From positions 2,480,001 to 2,544,000 of the forward strand of contig NZ_JACCAB010000001.1 in the NCBI RefSeq assembly GCF_013408925.1: a stretch of 64,000 nucleotides of DNA. Direction: 5' to 3'. The stretch is from Pedococcus badiiscoriae. GTDB lineage: Bacteria; Actinomycetota; Actinomycetes; Actinomycetales; Dermatophilaceae. How positions within the stretch are numbered: the first letter of the stretch is position 1; every line of letters begins with the position of its first letter. This document shows positions 56,144 to 64,000 of this stretch, piece by piece. The notes beneath the pieces are model-generated. The model worked only from the letters and a program-made list of their open reading frames with translations, was not told the DNA's origin and did no database searches. The position numbers and the translations under genes are program-made.

Positions 56144-57244
56144 TCATGCCGCCACCCGGGTGAGCACGGCGGCGACCTGCGTTGCCGTGGTCGACCACGG
56201 CGACAAGGTGGTCCGGCGCGCCGTGGCAGCCGTGCGCAGTCGCTCGCGCAGCCCTGCGTCCTCGAGCCAGCACCGCAGCGCCCGGCCCAGCCCGTCCGCC
56301 GCGCCGACGTCCGCCGCGCCTTCGCTCGCCGCGGTCGGTGGCACGAGCAGGCCCGGCGTGGTGCCGTCCGGAGCCGTGCCCAGCGCCTCGGCGATGCCTC
56401 CCACGGAGGTCGCGATGACCGGGAGGCCGCGGGCCAGCGCCTCCGTGGCGACGAGGCCGTACGTCTCCATCCGCGACGGGTGCACGAGCACGTCGGCCGC
56501 GGCATACGCATCGTCCAGGTCGCGGCCGGTGAGCGGGCCGACGAAGGTGACCCGGTCGGCGATCTCCGCGTCGTGGCACCGCACTCGCAGGGACGCGACG
56601 TGATCGGGGTCGAGGTCCAGCGACCCTGCGCAGACGAGTCGCCACGAACGGTCGCCCAGGGTCGCCAGGGCGTCCAGCAGCTCGCGGTGACCCTTGGCTG
56701 GGACCACGGCCGCGACGCAGAGCAGCTCGCTACCGGACTCGCTACCGGTGGCCGGGATGGCCAGGTCGACCCCCGGCGCGGCCACGTGCACGCGGTCCGG
56801 GTGCAGGTCGTAGTGGTCCAGCAGCCAGCGCCTCGTCCACTCGCTGGTGGCCAGGACCGCCGCTGACGCCGTGAGGACAGCCCGTTCCCGTTCCGCGCGT
56901 TCGGGCTCGCGCGACTGCCACGACGTGGGGTGCCCCAGGGGCAGGTGCACGAGCACCACCACCCTGAGGCGCGCCGCCTCTGGCACGACGACCTCGGGTG
57001 TCCACGACGCGACGAGTCCGTCGAGCAGGACGACGGCGTCCCGTGGCAGGGCGGCGAGCCCGGCGGCGAGCGCGGCTTCGCTGCGTGCGCCGGGGTGTGG
57101 CCAGGGTCCTGGCACGAGGTGGACGCGCACCGACCAGCCGAGCCCCGAGAGCTCCGAACAGACCCTGCGGTCATAGGTGTTGCCACCGCTGGGCCGAGCA
57201 GGGTCGGTAACGGTGTCCGGGAGGACGACGTGCACGGTGGTCAC
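56144..57244 (-). CDS. Glycosyltransferase family 4 (GT-B fold)
   Basis: A 366-residue retaining glycosyltransferase. The N-terminal [18 protein letters not shown] is the acceptor-side Gly-rich loop, and [14 protein letters not shown] begins the donor-side domain. The E-x7-E motif is in [20 protein letters not shown]. Sugar and acceptor are not predictable. GTG 57244 overlaps the PTPS-like stop codon (GTGA), indicating coupling. The next gene is the flippase-like membrane protein. Confidence 0.88.
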   Translation of the reverse strand: MTTVHVVLPDTVTDPARPSGGNTYDRRVCSELSGLGWSVRVHLVPGPWPHPGARSEAALAAGLAALPRDAVVLLDGLVASWTPEVVVPEAARLRVVVLVHLPLGHPTSWQSREPERAERERAVLTASAAVLATSEWTRRWLLDHYDLHPDRVHVAAPGVDLAIPATGSESGSELLCVAAVVPAKGHRELLDALATLGDRSWRLVCAGSLDLDPDHVASLRVRCHDAEIADRVTFVGPLTGRDLDDAYAAADVLVHPSRMETYGLVATEALARGLPVIATSVGGIAEALGTAPDGTTPGLLVPPTAASEGAADVGAADGLGRALRCWLEDAGLRERLRTAATARRTTLSPWSTTATQVAAVLTRVAA

Positions 57245-57639
57245 AGGGTCCGCTCGTAGCTCGCCCATGCCACCGGTGACTCGGACAGGGTCACGGTGAT
57301 GGCACTGACACGTCGGGCCGAGTCGCCGAGCTCACCGGCGTGGACACGGTCGGCCAGTCGGTCGGCGACCACGCGGGCCAGGACCTCGGTCGTGGTGTTC
57401 GCGCCGGCAAGGGTCGGGTCGTCGTCGAGGTTTGTGTAGGTCAGGTCGGCGAGGACCTCGTGCAGCTGGGCCCCCGCACGACCGATGTCGACGACGATGC
57501 CGTCCTCGTCGAGGCTCTCGCCGTGGAACGTCGCATCGACGACGTAGGTGGCCCCGTGCAGGGCCTGGGCCGGTCCGAAGACGTCGCCGCGGAAGCTGTG
57601 GGCGATCATCATGTGGTCCCGCACGGTCACTCTGAACAC
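57241..57639 (-). CDS. Divergent 6-pyruvoyl-tetrahydropterin synthase (PTPS/QueD) family protein
   Basis: A 132-residue PTPS-fold protein, the normal length of QueD. One zinc histidine is kept in MMIAHSFRG, but the CxxxHGH segment reads AQALHGATY, losing the catalytic Cys and the third zinc His. The DHxxLN active-site pair reads TYTNLDD. The [15 protein letters not shown] region and a final [13 protein letters not shown] are kept. So fold and substrate pocket look retained while the known chemistry should not work. GTG 57639. It sits between the dehydrogenase (3-base gap) and the glycosyltransferase (overlap). Confidence 0.8.
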   Translation of the reverse strand: MFRVTVRDHMMIAHSFRGDVFGPAQALHGATYVVDATFHGESLDEDGIVVDIGRAGAQLHEVLADLTYTNLDDDPTLAGANTTTEVLARVVADRLADRVHAGELGDSARRVSAITVTLSESPVAWASYERTL

Positions 57640-57642
57640 GGT

Positions 57643-58626
57643 CTACCCCTCGTCGTACGTGATGACGTGACAGATCGCCGGGAGGCTCCCGTCGTGGAGG
57701 CCGGCCATGACGGCCGGGAGCTCGTCGAAGGTCGAGCGACCGGTGACGAGGGCGTCGAACGCAGGGTCCCGCAGGAGCTCGACGGCCAGGGCCAGCCTGG
57801 CCGCCGGGGTGCGCCGCGAGCGTCGCGCCGGCGCCACGGACCCGACCTGGCTGGCGCGGATGCCGAGGCGACGTGAGTGGAAGGCGCCGCCGAGGGCGAG
57901 CCGCACCTCGGTGTCGCCGTACCAGCTGAGCTCGACCACCTCGCCCTCAGGGACGAGCAGGTCCAGCGACAGCTCGAGACCCTGCGACGTGGCGCTGGTG
58001 TGCAGGACCAAGTCGGCGCTGCCTCGCTCGGCTGCCTCCGGGGTGGCGAAGTCGACTCCCAGCGCCTGCGCCATGGTGGCACGCGACGGGTCGACGTCGA
58101 CCAGCGTCGTGCGGACCCCGGGCACCCGGGACACGAGGCGTGCGACGCAGCACCCCACCATGCCGCCGCCCACCACCGCGACCCGGTCACCGACCAGGGG
58201 CGCGGCGTCCCAGAGGGCGTTGACCGCCGTCTCGACGGTCCCCGCCAGCACCGCGCGCTCGGGAGGTATGCCGTCCGGCACGACCGCGACGGCCTCCACC
58301 GGGACGACGTACCTGGTCTGGTGGGGGAAGAGGCAGAAGACCGTCTTGCCGAGGAGGTGCGACGGGCCCTCCTCGACGACACCCACGTTCAGGTAGCCGT
58401 ACTTCACCGGCCCCGGGAAGTCGCCCTCCTGGAAGGGCGCTCGCATCGCGGCATACTGGCTCTGCGGGACGCGACCCCCGAAGACGAGGGTCTCCGTGCC
58501 GCGGCTGATCCCCGAGCACAGGGTTCGCACGAGGACCTCGCCGGGTCCACGCGCGGGAAGCGCCGAAGGCCGGATCTGGCCGACCCCGGGCTCGGCCAGC
58601 CAGAACGCGCGGGCTGCGGCGGACAC
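57643..58626 (-). CDS. Medium-chain dehydrogenase/reductase, zinc-site-less type
   Basis: A 327-residue NAD(P)-dependent MDR. The Rossmann loop VAVVGGGMVGCCVARLVSR is at about residues 145-165. The region where alcohol dehydrogenases bind catalytic zinc reads CSGISRGTETLVFGG and lacks the GHE motif (PVKYGYLNVGVV instead). It resembles the BchC-like MDR subgroup. The four-cysteine structural zinc loop is also absent. It is the first gene of the minus-strand operon. GTG 58626; the gap to the divergent CDP-alcohol gene is about 110 bases. Confidence 0.78.
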   Translation of the reverse strand: MSAAARAFWLAEPGVGQIRPSALPARGPGEVLVRTLCSGISRGTETLVFGGRVPQSQYAAMRAPFQEGDFPGPVKYGYLNVGVVEEGPSHLLGKTVFCLFPHQTRYVVPVEAVAVVPDGIPPERAVLAGTVETAVNALWDAAPLVGDRVAVVGGGMVGCCVARLVSRVPGVRTTLVDVDPSRATMAQALGVDFATPEAAERGSADLVLHTSATSQGLELSLDLLVPEGEVVELSWYGDTEVRLALGGAFHSRRLGIRASQVGSVAPARRSRRTPAARLALAVELLRDPAFDALVTGRSTFDELPAVMAGLHDGSLPAICHVITYDEG

Positions 58627-58735
58627 GAGCCCACCCTAGCGAGCGGGCCGATGACCGGCAGGGGAGTCGTCGACGCTGGTGAACCCGGGTGCGCGATGCT
58701 CCGTCTAGAGGTCAGACGCTGCGACAGAGGGAGGT

Positions 58736-59551
58736 GTGGTGCGCGGGTTCCCAGCCCCGGACCTGTCGTCCGCCGCGGACCTGTCGGCCGCGCCTGCGCG
58801 ACCGGGCCTCAACGTGTCTTCAGGACCTCCAGTGCGCTCACGCCCTCCTGTGCACTCCGGCCTCCCGGTTCGCAGCGCCGCCACCCAGCTGGTGCTCTTG
58901 GGCGGGCTGCTGTGGGCGGCGGAGGTGCACGGTGCCGGGGTGGTGGTCGCGCTCGCGTGCGCCGTCCTCGGATGGACGCTCCTGACGCGGGCCCTGGCCG
59001 AGCACGGTCGACGCCTGGGGCCGGCGGACCACGTCACCGTGACGCGGGGGACGCTCGCCTGCGTCGTCGCGGCGCTGACCGGAGAGTCCCTTGTCGCACC
59101 CGGGGGGCTCGCGGACCCCGGGCAGCTGACGATGCTGGTGCTGACCGCGGCCGTGGCGCTGGCACTCGATGCGGTGGATGGTGCGGTGGCCCGGCACACG
59201 CTGACGGCCACGCCGCTCGGAGCCCGGATGGACCTGGAGGTGGACGCCTTCCTCATCCTCGTCCTCAGCGTGACGGCCGCCCCGGTGATCGGCTGGTGGG
59301 TGCTGGCGATCGGCGTGTTCCGCTACGCCTTCCTGGTGGCCACCTGGGCCGCGCCCTGGCTCGCAGGTGCCGTGCCACCTCGCTACTGGCGCAAGGCCGT
59401 TGCCGCACTGCAGGGGGTCGTGCTCACCGTGGCCGCCGCCCAGGTGCTGCCGCGCGGCGTCTCCCTCGCCTGCGCGGCGCTGGCACTCGGACTCCTGGCC
59501 TGGTCGTTCGGGACGCAGGTGGCCGAGCTGTGGCCGGCCCGACGGCAGTGA
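58736..59551 (+). CDS. CDP-alcohol phosphatidyltransferase
   Basis: A 271-residue membrane enzyme that transfers a phosphatidyl or similar group from a CDP-activated lipid to an alcohol. The family motif D-G-x2-A-R-x8-G-x3-D-x3-D is complete in DGAVARHTLTATPLGARMD followed by LEVD, near residue 147. Six or so membrane segments surround it. An Arg/Pro/Ser-rich N-terminus of about 50 residues is unusual. GGGAGG lies just before GTG 58736. It overlaps the next gene by GTGA. Confidence 0.85.
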   Translation: MVRGFPAPDLSSAADLSAAPARPGLNVSSGPPVRSRPPVHSGLPVRSAATQLVLLGGLLWAAEVHGAGVVVALACAVLGWTLLTRALAEHGRRLGPADHVTVTRGTLACVVAALTGESLVAPGGLADPGQLTMLVLTAAVALALDAVDGAVARHTLTATPLGARMDLEVDAFLILVLSVTAAPVIGWWVLAIGVFRYAFLVATWAAPWLAGAVPPRYWRKAVAALQGVVLTVAAAQVLPRGVSLACAALALGLLAWSFGTQVAELWPARRQ

Positions 59552-59591
59552 TCGGCCCGACGCCAGTGGCCTGCCCGACGGCAGTGCTCGG
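59538..59591. repeat. Three 18-bp tandem repeats at the CDP-alcohol transferase/sulfatase gene junction
   Basis: Units CCCGACGGCAGTGATCGG (59538), CCCGACGCCAGTGGCCTG (59556) and CCCGACGGCAGTGCTCGG (59574). The first spans the stop of one gene and the start of the next, so repeat number changes which GTG can be used. The unit length equals that of the repeat in the UPF0104 gene. Confidence 0.65.
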
Positions 59592-61278
59592 TGCCCGAGT
59601 GAGCCAGGCGTCCAGGTGGGTCCGCGTCGCTCGGCGGGCCGGCGTGGTGGCAGCCATCGGGACCGGCCTGGTCGTGTGGGCGGTGCTCGTGGCGCCGGAA
59701 GACGCCGTCGGAAAGCCTCTCGACTGGCTGCTCCGCCTGCCGCTCGAACCGGTCCTGGTGGTGGCCGTGGTCCTCGTGCTGCCCGCCCGCTGGCGAGACG
59801 CGGCGGCCCTGCTGGGCGGCGCGGTCCTCGCGATGCTGACGATCGTCAAGATCCTCGACCTCGGCTTCACCTCCGCGCTCAGCCGACCCTTCAACGTCGT
59901 GACGGACTGGACCTACCTGCGCGACGCGAGCGGTCTGGTCCACGACTCGGCGGGTGGGGCCGTCGGGACGACGGCCGTCGTCGGCGCGGTGCTGCTCGTC
60001 CTCGCCGTCCTCGGCGGCGTGCCCTGGTCCGCGCGGCTCGGGGTGCGACACCTGGGACCGTCGCTCGACCGGCACCGACGTGGCTGGACCGTTGCACTGG
60101 TAGCCCTGACGACCGGCTGGCTCGTGGCCGCCGTCGCCCACGTCCAGGTCGGCCCGGGCCTGCCGCTCGCGGCCACCCCGTCGGTCGGGCTGGTCGCCGA
60201 CCACGTGGGCCAGGTGCGCGCCGCGGTGCGCGACCGAGCGGTCTTCGCGCAGACGATCGCACACGACCCGTTCGCGACCACCCCACCGGGCGACCTCGTG
60301 TCCGGGTTGCGAGGCAAGGATGTCCTCATCGTCTTCGTGGAGGCCTACGGCGAGGTGGCGGTCACCGGCACCCCGGAGTCGGCGGCCGTGTCCTCGACGC
60401 TGGACCAGGGGACGGCTCAGCTGCGGGCCGCCGGCTATACCTCACGCAGCGCCTGGCTCGACTCGCCGACCTTCGGGGGCATCAGCTGGCTGGCCCACTC
60501 CACCCTCCAGGCAGGCGTGTGGGTCGACAGCCAGCAGCGCTACGACCAGCTCGTCGGCACCGACCGGCTCACCCTCAGCGCAGCCTTCCGCCGGGCCGGT
60601 TGGCGCACGGTCGGCGACTCGCCCGCGGACCGGGGCGACTGGCCCCAGGGACGGTCCTTCTACCGTTACGACCAGCTCTACGACGCCACCAACGTGGGGT
60701 ATGCCGGGCCGGCGTTCGGGTACGCGCCGATGCCGGACCAGTACACCCTCAAGGCGTTCGCCGACCGGGAGCTGTCGAGCGGGTCACGTCGTCCGGTGAT
60801 GGCCGAGATCGACCTCGTCACGAGCCATCTCCCGTGGGCTCCGCTCCCGACGATGGTCGACTGGTCGTCGGTCGGAGACGGCAGGGTGTTCGGCACCATC
60901 GAGGCACACGCCCGGACCAAGGCGCAGGCTTGGAGCGACTCGCCGTCGCTGCGCGCGGCCTACGGACAGTCGATCTCCTACTCGCTCGAGAGCCTCGTGT
61001 CGTTCGTGCGATCCGTCCATGACGACAACCTCGTGCTCGTGGTGCTCGGCGACCACCAACCCGCGACGGTGGTCTCAGGGCCCGGCGCGAGCCACCGGGT
61101 GCCGATCACCCTGGTGGCCCACGACCCGGCCGTGACTCAGCGGGTCGGCGGCTGGGGCTGGCAGGACGGCCTGCGTCCCGGCCAGGGCGCGCCGACCTGG
61201 CGGATGGATGCGTTCCGCGATCGGTTCCTCACGGCGTTCAGCGCGCCCGCCACCACGGCAGTGCGATTGGATCACTGA
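59548..61278 (+). CDS. Membrane sulfatase/phosphoglycerol-transferase-fold enzyme
   Basis: A protein of about 576 residues. The N-terminal half has four to five membrane helices (LVVWAVLVAPED, VVLVLPARWRDAAALLGGA). The C-terminal domain has the alkaline-phosphatase-superfamily fold: VLIVFVEAYGE near residue 255, WLDSPTFGGISWLAHST in the nucleophile region, and the metal-site VLVVLGDHQPATVVSG near the end. Relatives transfer phospho-alcohol head groups or hydrolyse sulfate/phosphate esters outside the membrane. GTG 59548 overlaps the preceding stop; GTG 59599 is an alternative. The pairing with the CDP-alcohol enzyme suggests lipid-head-group modification. Confidence 0.78.
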   Translation: MIGPTPVACPTAVLGARVSQASRWVRVARRAGVVAAIGTGLVVWAVLVAPEDAVGKPLDWLLRLPLEPVLVVAVVLVLPARWRDAAALLGGAVLAMLTIVKILDLGFTSALSRPFNVVTDWTYLRDASGLVHDSAGGAVGTTAVVGAVLLVLAVLGGVPWSARLGVRHLGPSLDRHRRGWTVALVALTTGWLVAAVAHVQVGPGLPLAATPSVGLVADHVGQVRAAVRDRAVFAQTIAHDPFATTPPGDLVSGLRGKDVLIVFVEAYGEVAVTGTPESAAVSSTLDQGTAQLRAAGYTSRSAWLDSPTFGGISWLAHSTLQAGVWVDSQQRYDQLVGTDRLTLSAAFRRAGWRTVGDSPADRGDWPQGRSFYRYDQLYDATNVGYAGPAFGYAPMPDQYTLKAFADRELSSGSRRPVMAEIDLVTSHLPWAPLPTMVDWSSVGDGRVFGTIEAHARTKAQAWSDSPSLRAAYGQSISYSLESLVSFVRSVHDDNLVLVVLGDHQPATVVSGPGASHRVPITLVAHDPAVTQRVGGWGWQDGLRPGQGAPTWRMDAFRDRFLTAFSAPATTAVRLDH

Positions 61279-61376
61279 GACTCGACCACTGACGACCGCG
61301 GTCCGCGGTCTGACGGGTCTGCCGGCAATCTTCGTCCCCGAGGAGGCCAAGACCCAGGGCCCCCGAAGGGCATCCC

Positions 61377-62036
61377 TCAGCGGGGCTCGTAGGCCAGCCC
61401 AGACCGGAAGGCGGTGATCACGGCCTGCACGCGATCACGCGCTGGGAGCTTCTGGAGTACCCGGGCGACATGGGTCTTGACGGTGGCCTCCCCGACGACC
61501 AACGTCCGCGCGATCTCGGCATTGGACAGCCCGTCGGCCATGAGCCGCAGGACCTCGCACTCACGTTTGCTCAGACGTGACACCGCCGAGGAATCGTCCG
61601 ACGACGTCCGATGACGCGTCGCGCGATCGATCACGCGACGGGTCACCGCGGGAGCCAGCAGCGCGCCGCCGTTGGCGACGATGCGAACGGCACTGACCAG
61701 ATCGTCGGCAGAGGCATCCTTGAGTAGAAAGCCACTGGCCCCGGAAGCCAGTGCGTCGTAAAGGTATGCGTCGTCGTCGAAGGTCGTCAGGATGACCACC
61801 GCGGGACCGTCAGCCGCGCCCGAGCAGATCTCGCGTGTGGCCGATAGGCCGTCCTGGATCGGCATTCGGATGTCCATGAGCACCACGTCGGGCCGGTGCC
61901 GCGCGGCAGCGGCAACCGCCTCCCGGCCATCCTTGGCATCGCCCACCACCGCCATGTCGGGCTCGGTGGACAGGATCATCCGGAAACCGGTTCGCACCAT
62001 CTCCTGGTCGTCTGCGATGAGCACGCGGATGGTCAC
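61377..62036 (-). CDS. NarL/LuxR-family response regulator
   Basis: A 219-residue regulator. The receiver domain has the acidic pair in IADDQEMVRTGFRMI, the phospho-Asp in DVVLMDIRMPIQDGL (about residue 54) and the switch Thr and Lys in ILTTFDDD and FLLKDAS. The C-terminal LuxR helix-turn-helix is LSKRECEVLRLMADGLSNAE. GTG 62036 overlaps the histidine kinase stop, so the pair is translationally coupled. Its target genes are unknown. Confidence 0.94.
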   Translation of the reverse strand: MTIRVLIADDQEMVRTGFRMILSTEPDMAVVGDAKDGREAVAAAARHRPDVVLMDIRMPIQDGLSATREICSGAADGPAVVILTTFDDDAYLYDALASGASGFLLKDASADDLVSAVRIVANGGALLAPAVTRRVIDRATRHRTSSDDSSAVSRLSKRECEVLRLMADGLSNAEIARTLVVGEATVKTHVARVLQKLPARDRVQAVITAFRSGLAYEPR

Positions 62037-63184
62037 GACCCGACCTCACCCGGAAGACGGCACCACACCCTGAATCCGCCAGAGGCGGCGGGCCCGGTCT
62101 GGATCTCCCCGCCGTACGCGGCGATACGCTCGCGCATCCCCAGGAGACCGCGCCCGTCGCGGGCCACGCTTGCGCTCACCTCACCCGTGTCAGTCACGCT
62201 CACCTCGATTCCGTTGGCCTGCCAGGCGATCTCGACCCTCGCGGTGGCTGGCCGCGCATGCTTGAGACTATTCGTGAGGGCCTCCTGCACGATCCGGTAT
62301 GCCGCGAGGTCGATACCGGGGTGCAGCGTGCCGGGAGTGCCCGATTGCGTCACGGTCACGGGGAGGCCCGCTGAGCGCACCTGATCGAGGAGGTGCGGTA
62401 GGTCAGCGAGTCCGGGCTGCGGCGCCCGCGGGAGGGAGTCTTCCTCGCGGAGGAGACCCAACAGGCGTCGCATCTCGGTCAGGGTCTCGCGTCCCGCCGA
62501 CTCCACGACCTCCAGGGCGGTGCTGACCTCTTCTGGCTTGTCGCCGAGCACCCGACGGGCGCCCTGCGCCTGGATCACCATGAGGCTGATGCTGTGCGTC
62601 ACCACGTCATGCAACTCTCGGGCAAGGTGAGCTCGCTCGGCGGCCACGGCCACGTGGGCAAGTTCTTGGCGCTCGACTTCCAACTGCTGGATGAGTGCCT
62701 GAGACCGGTCAGCCCGGGAACGCTGGAGGTGGACGGCGCGGCCGACCAGCCAGATGACGACGGGAATCGCGCTGTCGCTGACGAATCCCGACAGTCCTCC
62801 GAACTGCTGGGACCGCCAATCGTGGGCGACGATGCCGGCGAGCAGCACCCCTAGACCCGCCGCCGCGTCGCGGAGCCGGCAGCACTCCGCGACCGTGAAC
62901 GCGGCGAGCATCACCGCCAAGTACTCGCCGAAGACCGAGGGGGGATCCGCGGTCAGCCCCATGATGGCGACCGACCCTGCCACCGCTACCGAAACTGGCA
63001 GCGGCGCCGCCCGGCGCCAAGCCAGGCTTGCCGTCGTCGCCAGCATCGCGACCCGCACCCACCAAGGCGAATGCCCTGGAAGCTGCACCTGTGCCACGAC
63101 AGACAGCGCGCCGGCCAGAGCGCCATCGACGACCCAAGGGTTTGACGCCGCGAGCCGCATTCGCGTGACCACTGCCGGATCCAC
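62033..63184 (-). CDS. Sensor histidine kinase (HisKA_3/GHKL type)
   Basis: A 383-residue kinase with four to five N-terminal membrane segments and a short extracellular part, like the DesK/LiaS group. The phospho-acceptor His is in ERAHLARELHDVVTHSISLM (about residue 190). The ATP-binding domain includes RIVQEALTNSLKHA (N-box), VTDTGEV (G1) and GRGLLGMRERIAAYGGEI (G2). GTG 63184 is chosen as the start; ATG 63160 in the same frame is possible. The signal is unknown. Confidence 0.9.
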   Translation of the reverse strand: MDPAVVTRMRLAASNPWVVDGALAGALSVVAQVQLPGHSPWWVRVAMLATTASLAWRRAAPLPVSVAVAGSVAIMGLTADPPSVFGEYLAVMLAAFTVAECCRLRDAAAGLGVLLAGIVAHDWRSQQFGGLSGFVSDSAIPVVIWLVGRAVHLQRSRADRSQALIQQLEVERQELAHVAVAAERAHLARELHDVVTHSISLMVIQAQGARRVLGDKPEEVSTALEVVESAGRETLTEMRRLLGLLREEDSLPRAPQPGLADLPHLLDQVRSAGLPVTVTQSGTPGTLHPGIDLAAYRIVQEALTNSLKHARPATARVEIAWQANGIEVSVTDTGEVSASVARDGRGLLGMRERIAAYGGEIQTGPAASGGFRVWCRLPGEVGS

Positions 63185-63360
63185 ACGCCGACTGTAGGGC
63201 GGCTCGGCCCTTGGGACCTCCCCTTCGCAGTGGATCGTAGGTCCGTCCACGGGCTGATCGGGGGCGCGCAACAATCGGCTCACCACCTGACGACACGGCG
63301 GGCTCCGCCAGCGCATCCTCGAGATCCGGTGGCACGGCGCCACCAGACAGGAGAAGTCAC

Positions 63361-63612
63361 ATGGACATCGTCTTCCTTTCGATCGTGATCATCGCCGCAC
63401 TGCTCCTCCCTCGTAGTCGCGCACTGGTGGTGGCACCGGCCGCCTGGGCCATCTGCGTCGCGTTCGTCGGCTGGGGACCCGCCAACAACTCAGACGTCCA
63501 CACCACGTCGCTGGGGTTCTGGGTTCCCTGGGCGATCGTCCTGGGCATCGGGCTCGGGCTCGTGTTGGGCATCGACGCCGTCCGCCGGCGCCGGCGCGCG
63601 ACGAGGGCCTGA
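63361..63612 (+). CDS. Small two-helix membrane protein
   Basis: An 83-residue protein of unknown family. Two hydrophobic segments (VFLSIVIIAALLLP and WVPWAIVLGIGLGLVLGI) flank a short loop, with a basic Arg-rich tail. AGGAGA precedes ATG 63361. It is divergent from the sensor kinase by 176 bases, so it may be a target or partner of the two-component system; that is inference. Confidence 0.72.
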   Translation: MDIVFLSIVIIAALLLPRSRALVVAPAAWAICVAFVGWGPANNSDVHTTSLGFWVPWAIVLGIGLGLVLGIDAVRRRRRATRA

Positions 63613-63714
63613 CCTCCCCACCCTCGGCCGACCTTCACGCCAAACGAACGTCCGGATCTGCCGCCCGGATTCACGGTGGATGACTCGTCAGCCACGCCAT
63701 TCTTGCCGCGAGCT

Positions 63715-64000
63715 TCAGCCGGCGGCGAGTGCGGTGATGCGGGCGCGCTCAGCCTGCAGCGCGGCCCGTCCGGCGGGGGTGACCTGCAGGTGAGTTTCGG
63801 GCAGCGACGCCAGCCCGAGGGTGCGTCCGCCCCCGTTGAGCCAGCCCTGTCCTCGGAGCGAGGCGATCCAGGCGGCACCGACGACGGCTGGGAGCCCAGC
63901 GCGTTCGCACAACCAGCTGGCGGCAACGGAGTGCACGCTGGCGGCGCCGGAGAGCAGCGCGTACGCCTCGGCGCCGGGCGGCCACGCGCCCGAGGGAGCC
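63715..64000 (-). CDS. Partial gene with wHTH-like C-terminus (5' end beyond the window)
   Basis: An open frame runs from the stop at 63715 to the right edge without interruption, giving about 95 residues ending RAALQAERARITALAAG. HLQVTPAGRAALQAERAR resembles the last strand and helix of winged-helix regulators, but the family cannot be fixed from the fragment. The true start is not in the window. Confidence 0.5.
   Translation of the reverse strand, partial: APSGAWPPGAEAYALLSGAASVHSVAASWLCERAGLPAVVGAAWIASLRGQGWLNGGGRTLGLASLPETHLQVTPAGRAALQAERARITALAAG

Overview
This window reads as a chromosomal segment of a high-GC actinobacterium. The evidence is strong G/C bias at third codon positions, frequent GTG starts, stop-start overlaps, a canonical (GHKL) two-component pair, a glgE/glgP/glgX glycogen set, and gene order resembling two Mycobacterium tuberculosis neighbourhoods: ligA-metE-like-mnmA-iscS-etfAB, and prfB-ftsE-ftsX-smpB. 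Gene content and order would fit an Intrasporangiaceae-type soil actinobacterium, but the genus is an inference. I see no phage, insertion sequence, CRISPR array or tRNA.

Layout. 1-5.6 kb: partial glgE (minus) divergent from glgP, then a DMFase-like lipoprotein and a small hypothetical gene. 5.6-11.6 kb: an FAD monooxygenase divergent from a complete biotin operon, bioB-bsaP-bioA-bioF-bioD. 11.8-20.2 kb: secreted M28 peptidase, glgX, a YbjN-like protein, enoyl-CoA hydratase, methyltransferase, hexapeptide acyltransferase and a GH57 glucanotransferase. 20.3-27 kb: arfB, etfB-etfA, a secreted subtilase, cysteine desulfurase and mnmA. 27.2-36.5 kb: FMN glutamate-synthase-like protein, a pyruvate-oxidase-like enzyme, a MetE-like protein, an EamA exporter, an acyl-CoA ligase and ligA. 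36.6-39.5 kb: a gluconate module (FadR-type regulator divergent from gntK and a GntP permease). 39.6-44.7 kb: prfB, ftsE, ftsX, an M23 peptidase and smpB. 44.7-53.5 kb: DUF2207 protein, a Fic protein, CsbD-like protein, pyruvate carboxylase, an NAD(P)-binding protein with a divergent HxlR regulator, then ssrA (tmRNA). 53.6-61.3 kb: a compact, poorly understood locus of lipid/glycan export-type genes and pterin/flavin-type enzymes. 61.4-64 kb: a two-component system, a small membrane protein and a partial gene.

How the parts connect. glgE, glgP, glgX and the GH57 enzyme all handle alpha-glucans. The biotin operon feeds pyruvate carboxylase, whose biotinyl domain is encoded here. prfB, arfB, smpB and ssrA all serve translation termination or ribosome rescue. 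FtsEX and the adjacent M23 peptidase form a probable septal cell-wall-hydrolysis unit.

Two things stand out as possibly undescribed. (1) An octamer, GTATGCCG, occurs 36 times by eye in 64 kb, on both strands, in and between genes; in four places it forms inverted pairs that make terminator-like hairpins. This resembles DNA-uptake-sequence or HIP1-type repeats. (2) The 54.2-61.3 kb locus combines a PTPS-fold protein lacking most canonical catalytic residues, a zinc-site-less MDR dehydrogenase and a RibD-like reductase with a glycosyltransferase, a flippase-like membrane protein, a CDP-alcohol phosphatidyltransferase and a membrane sulfatase-fold enzyme.
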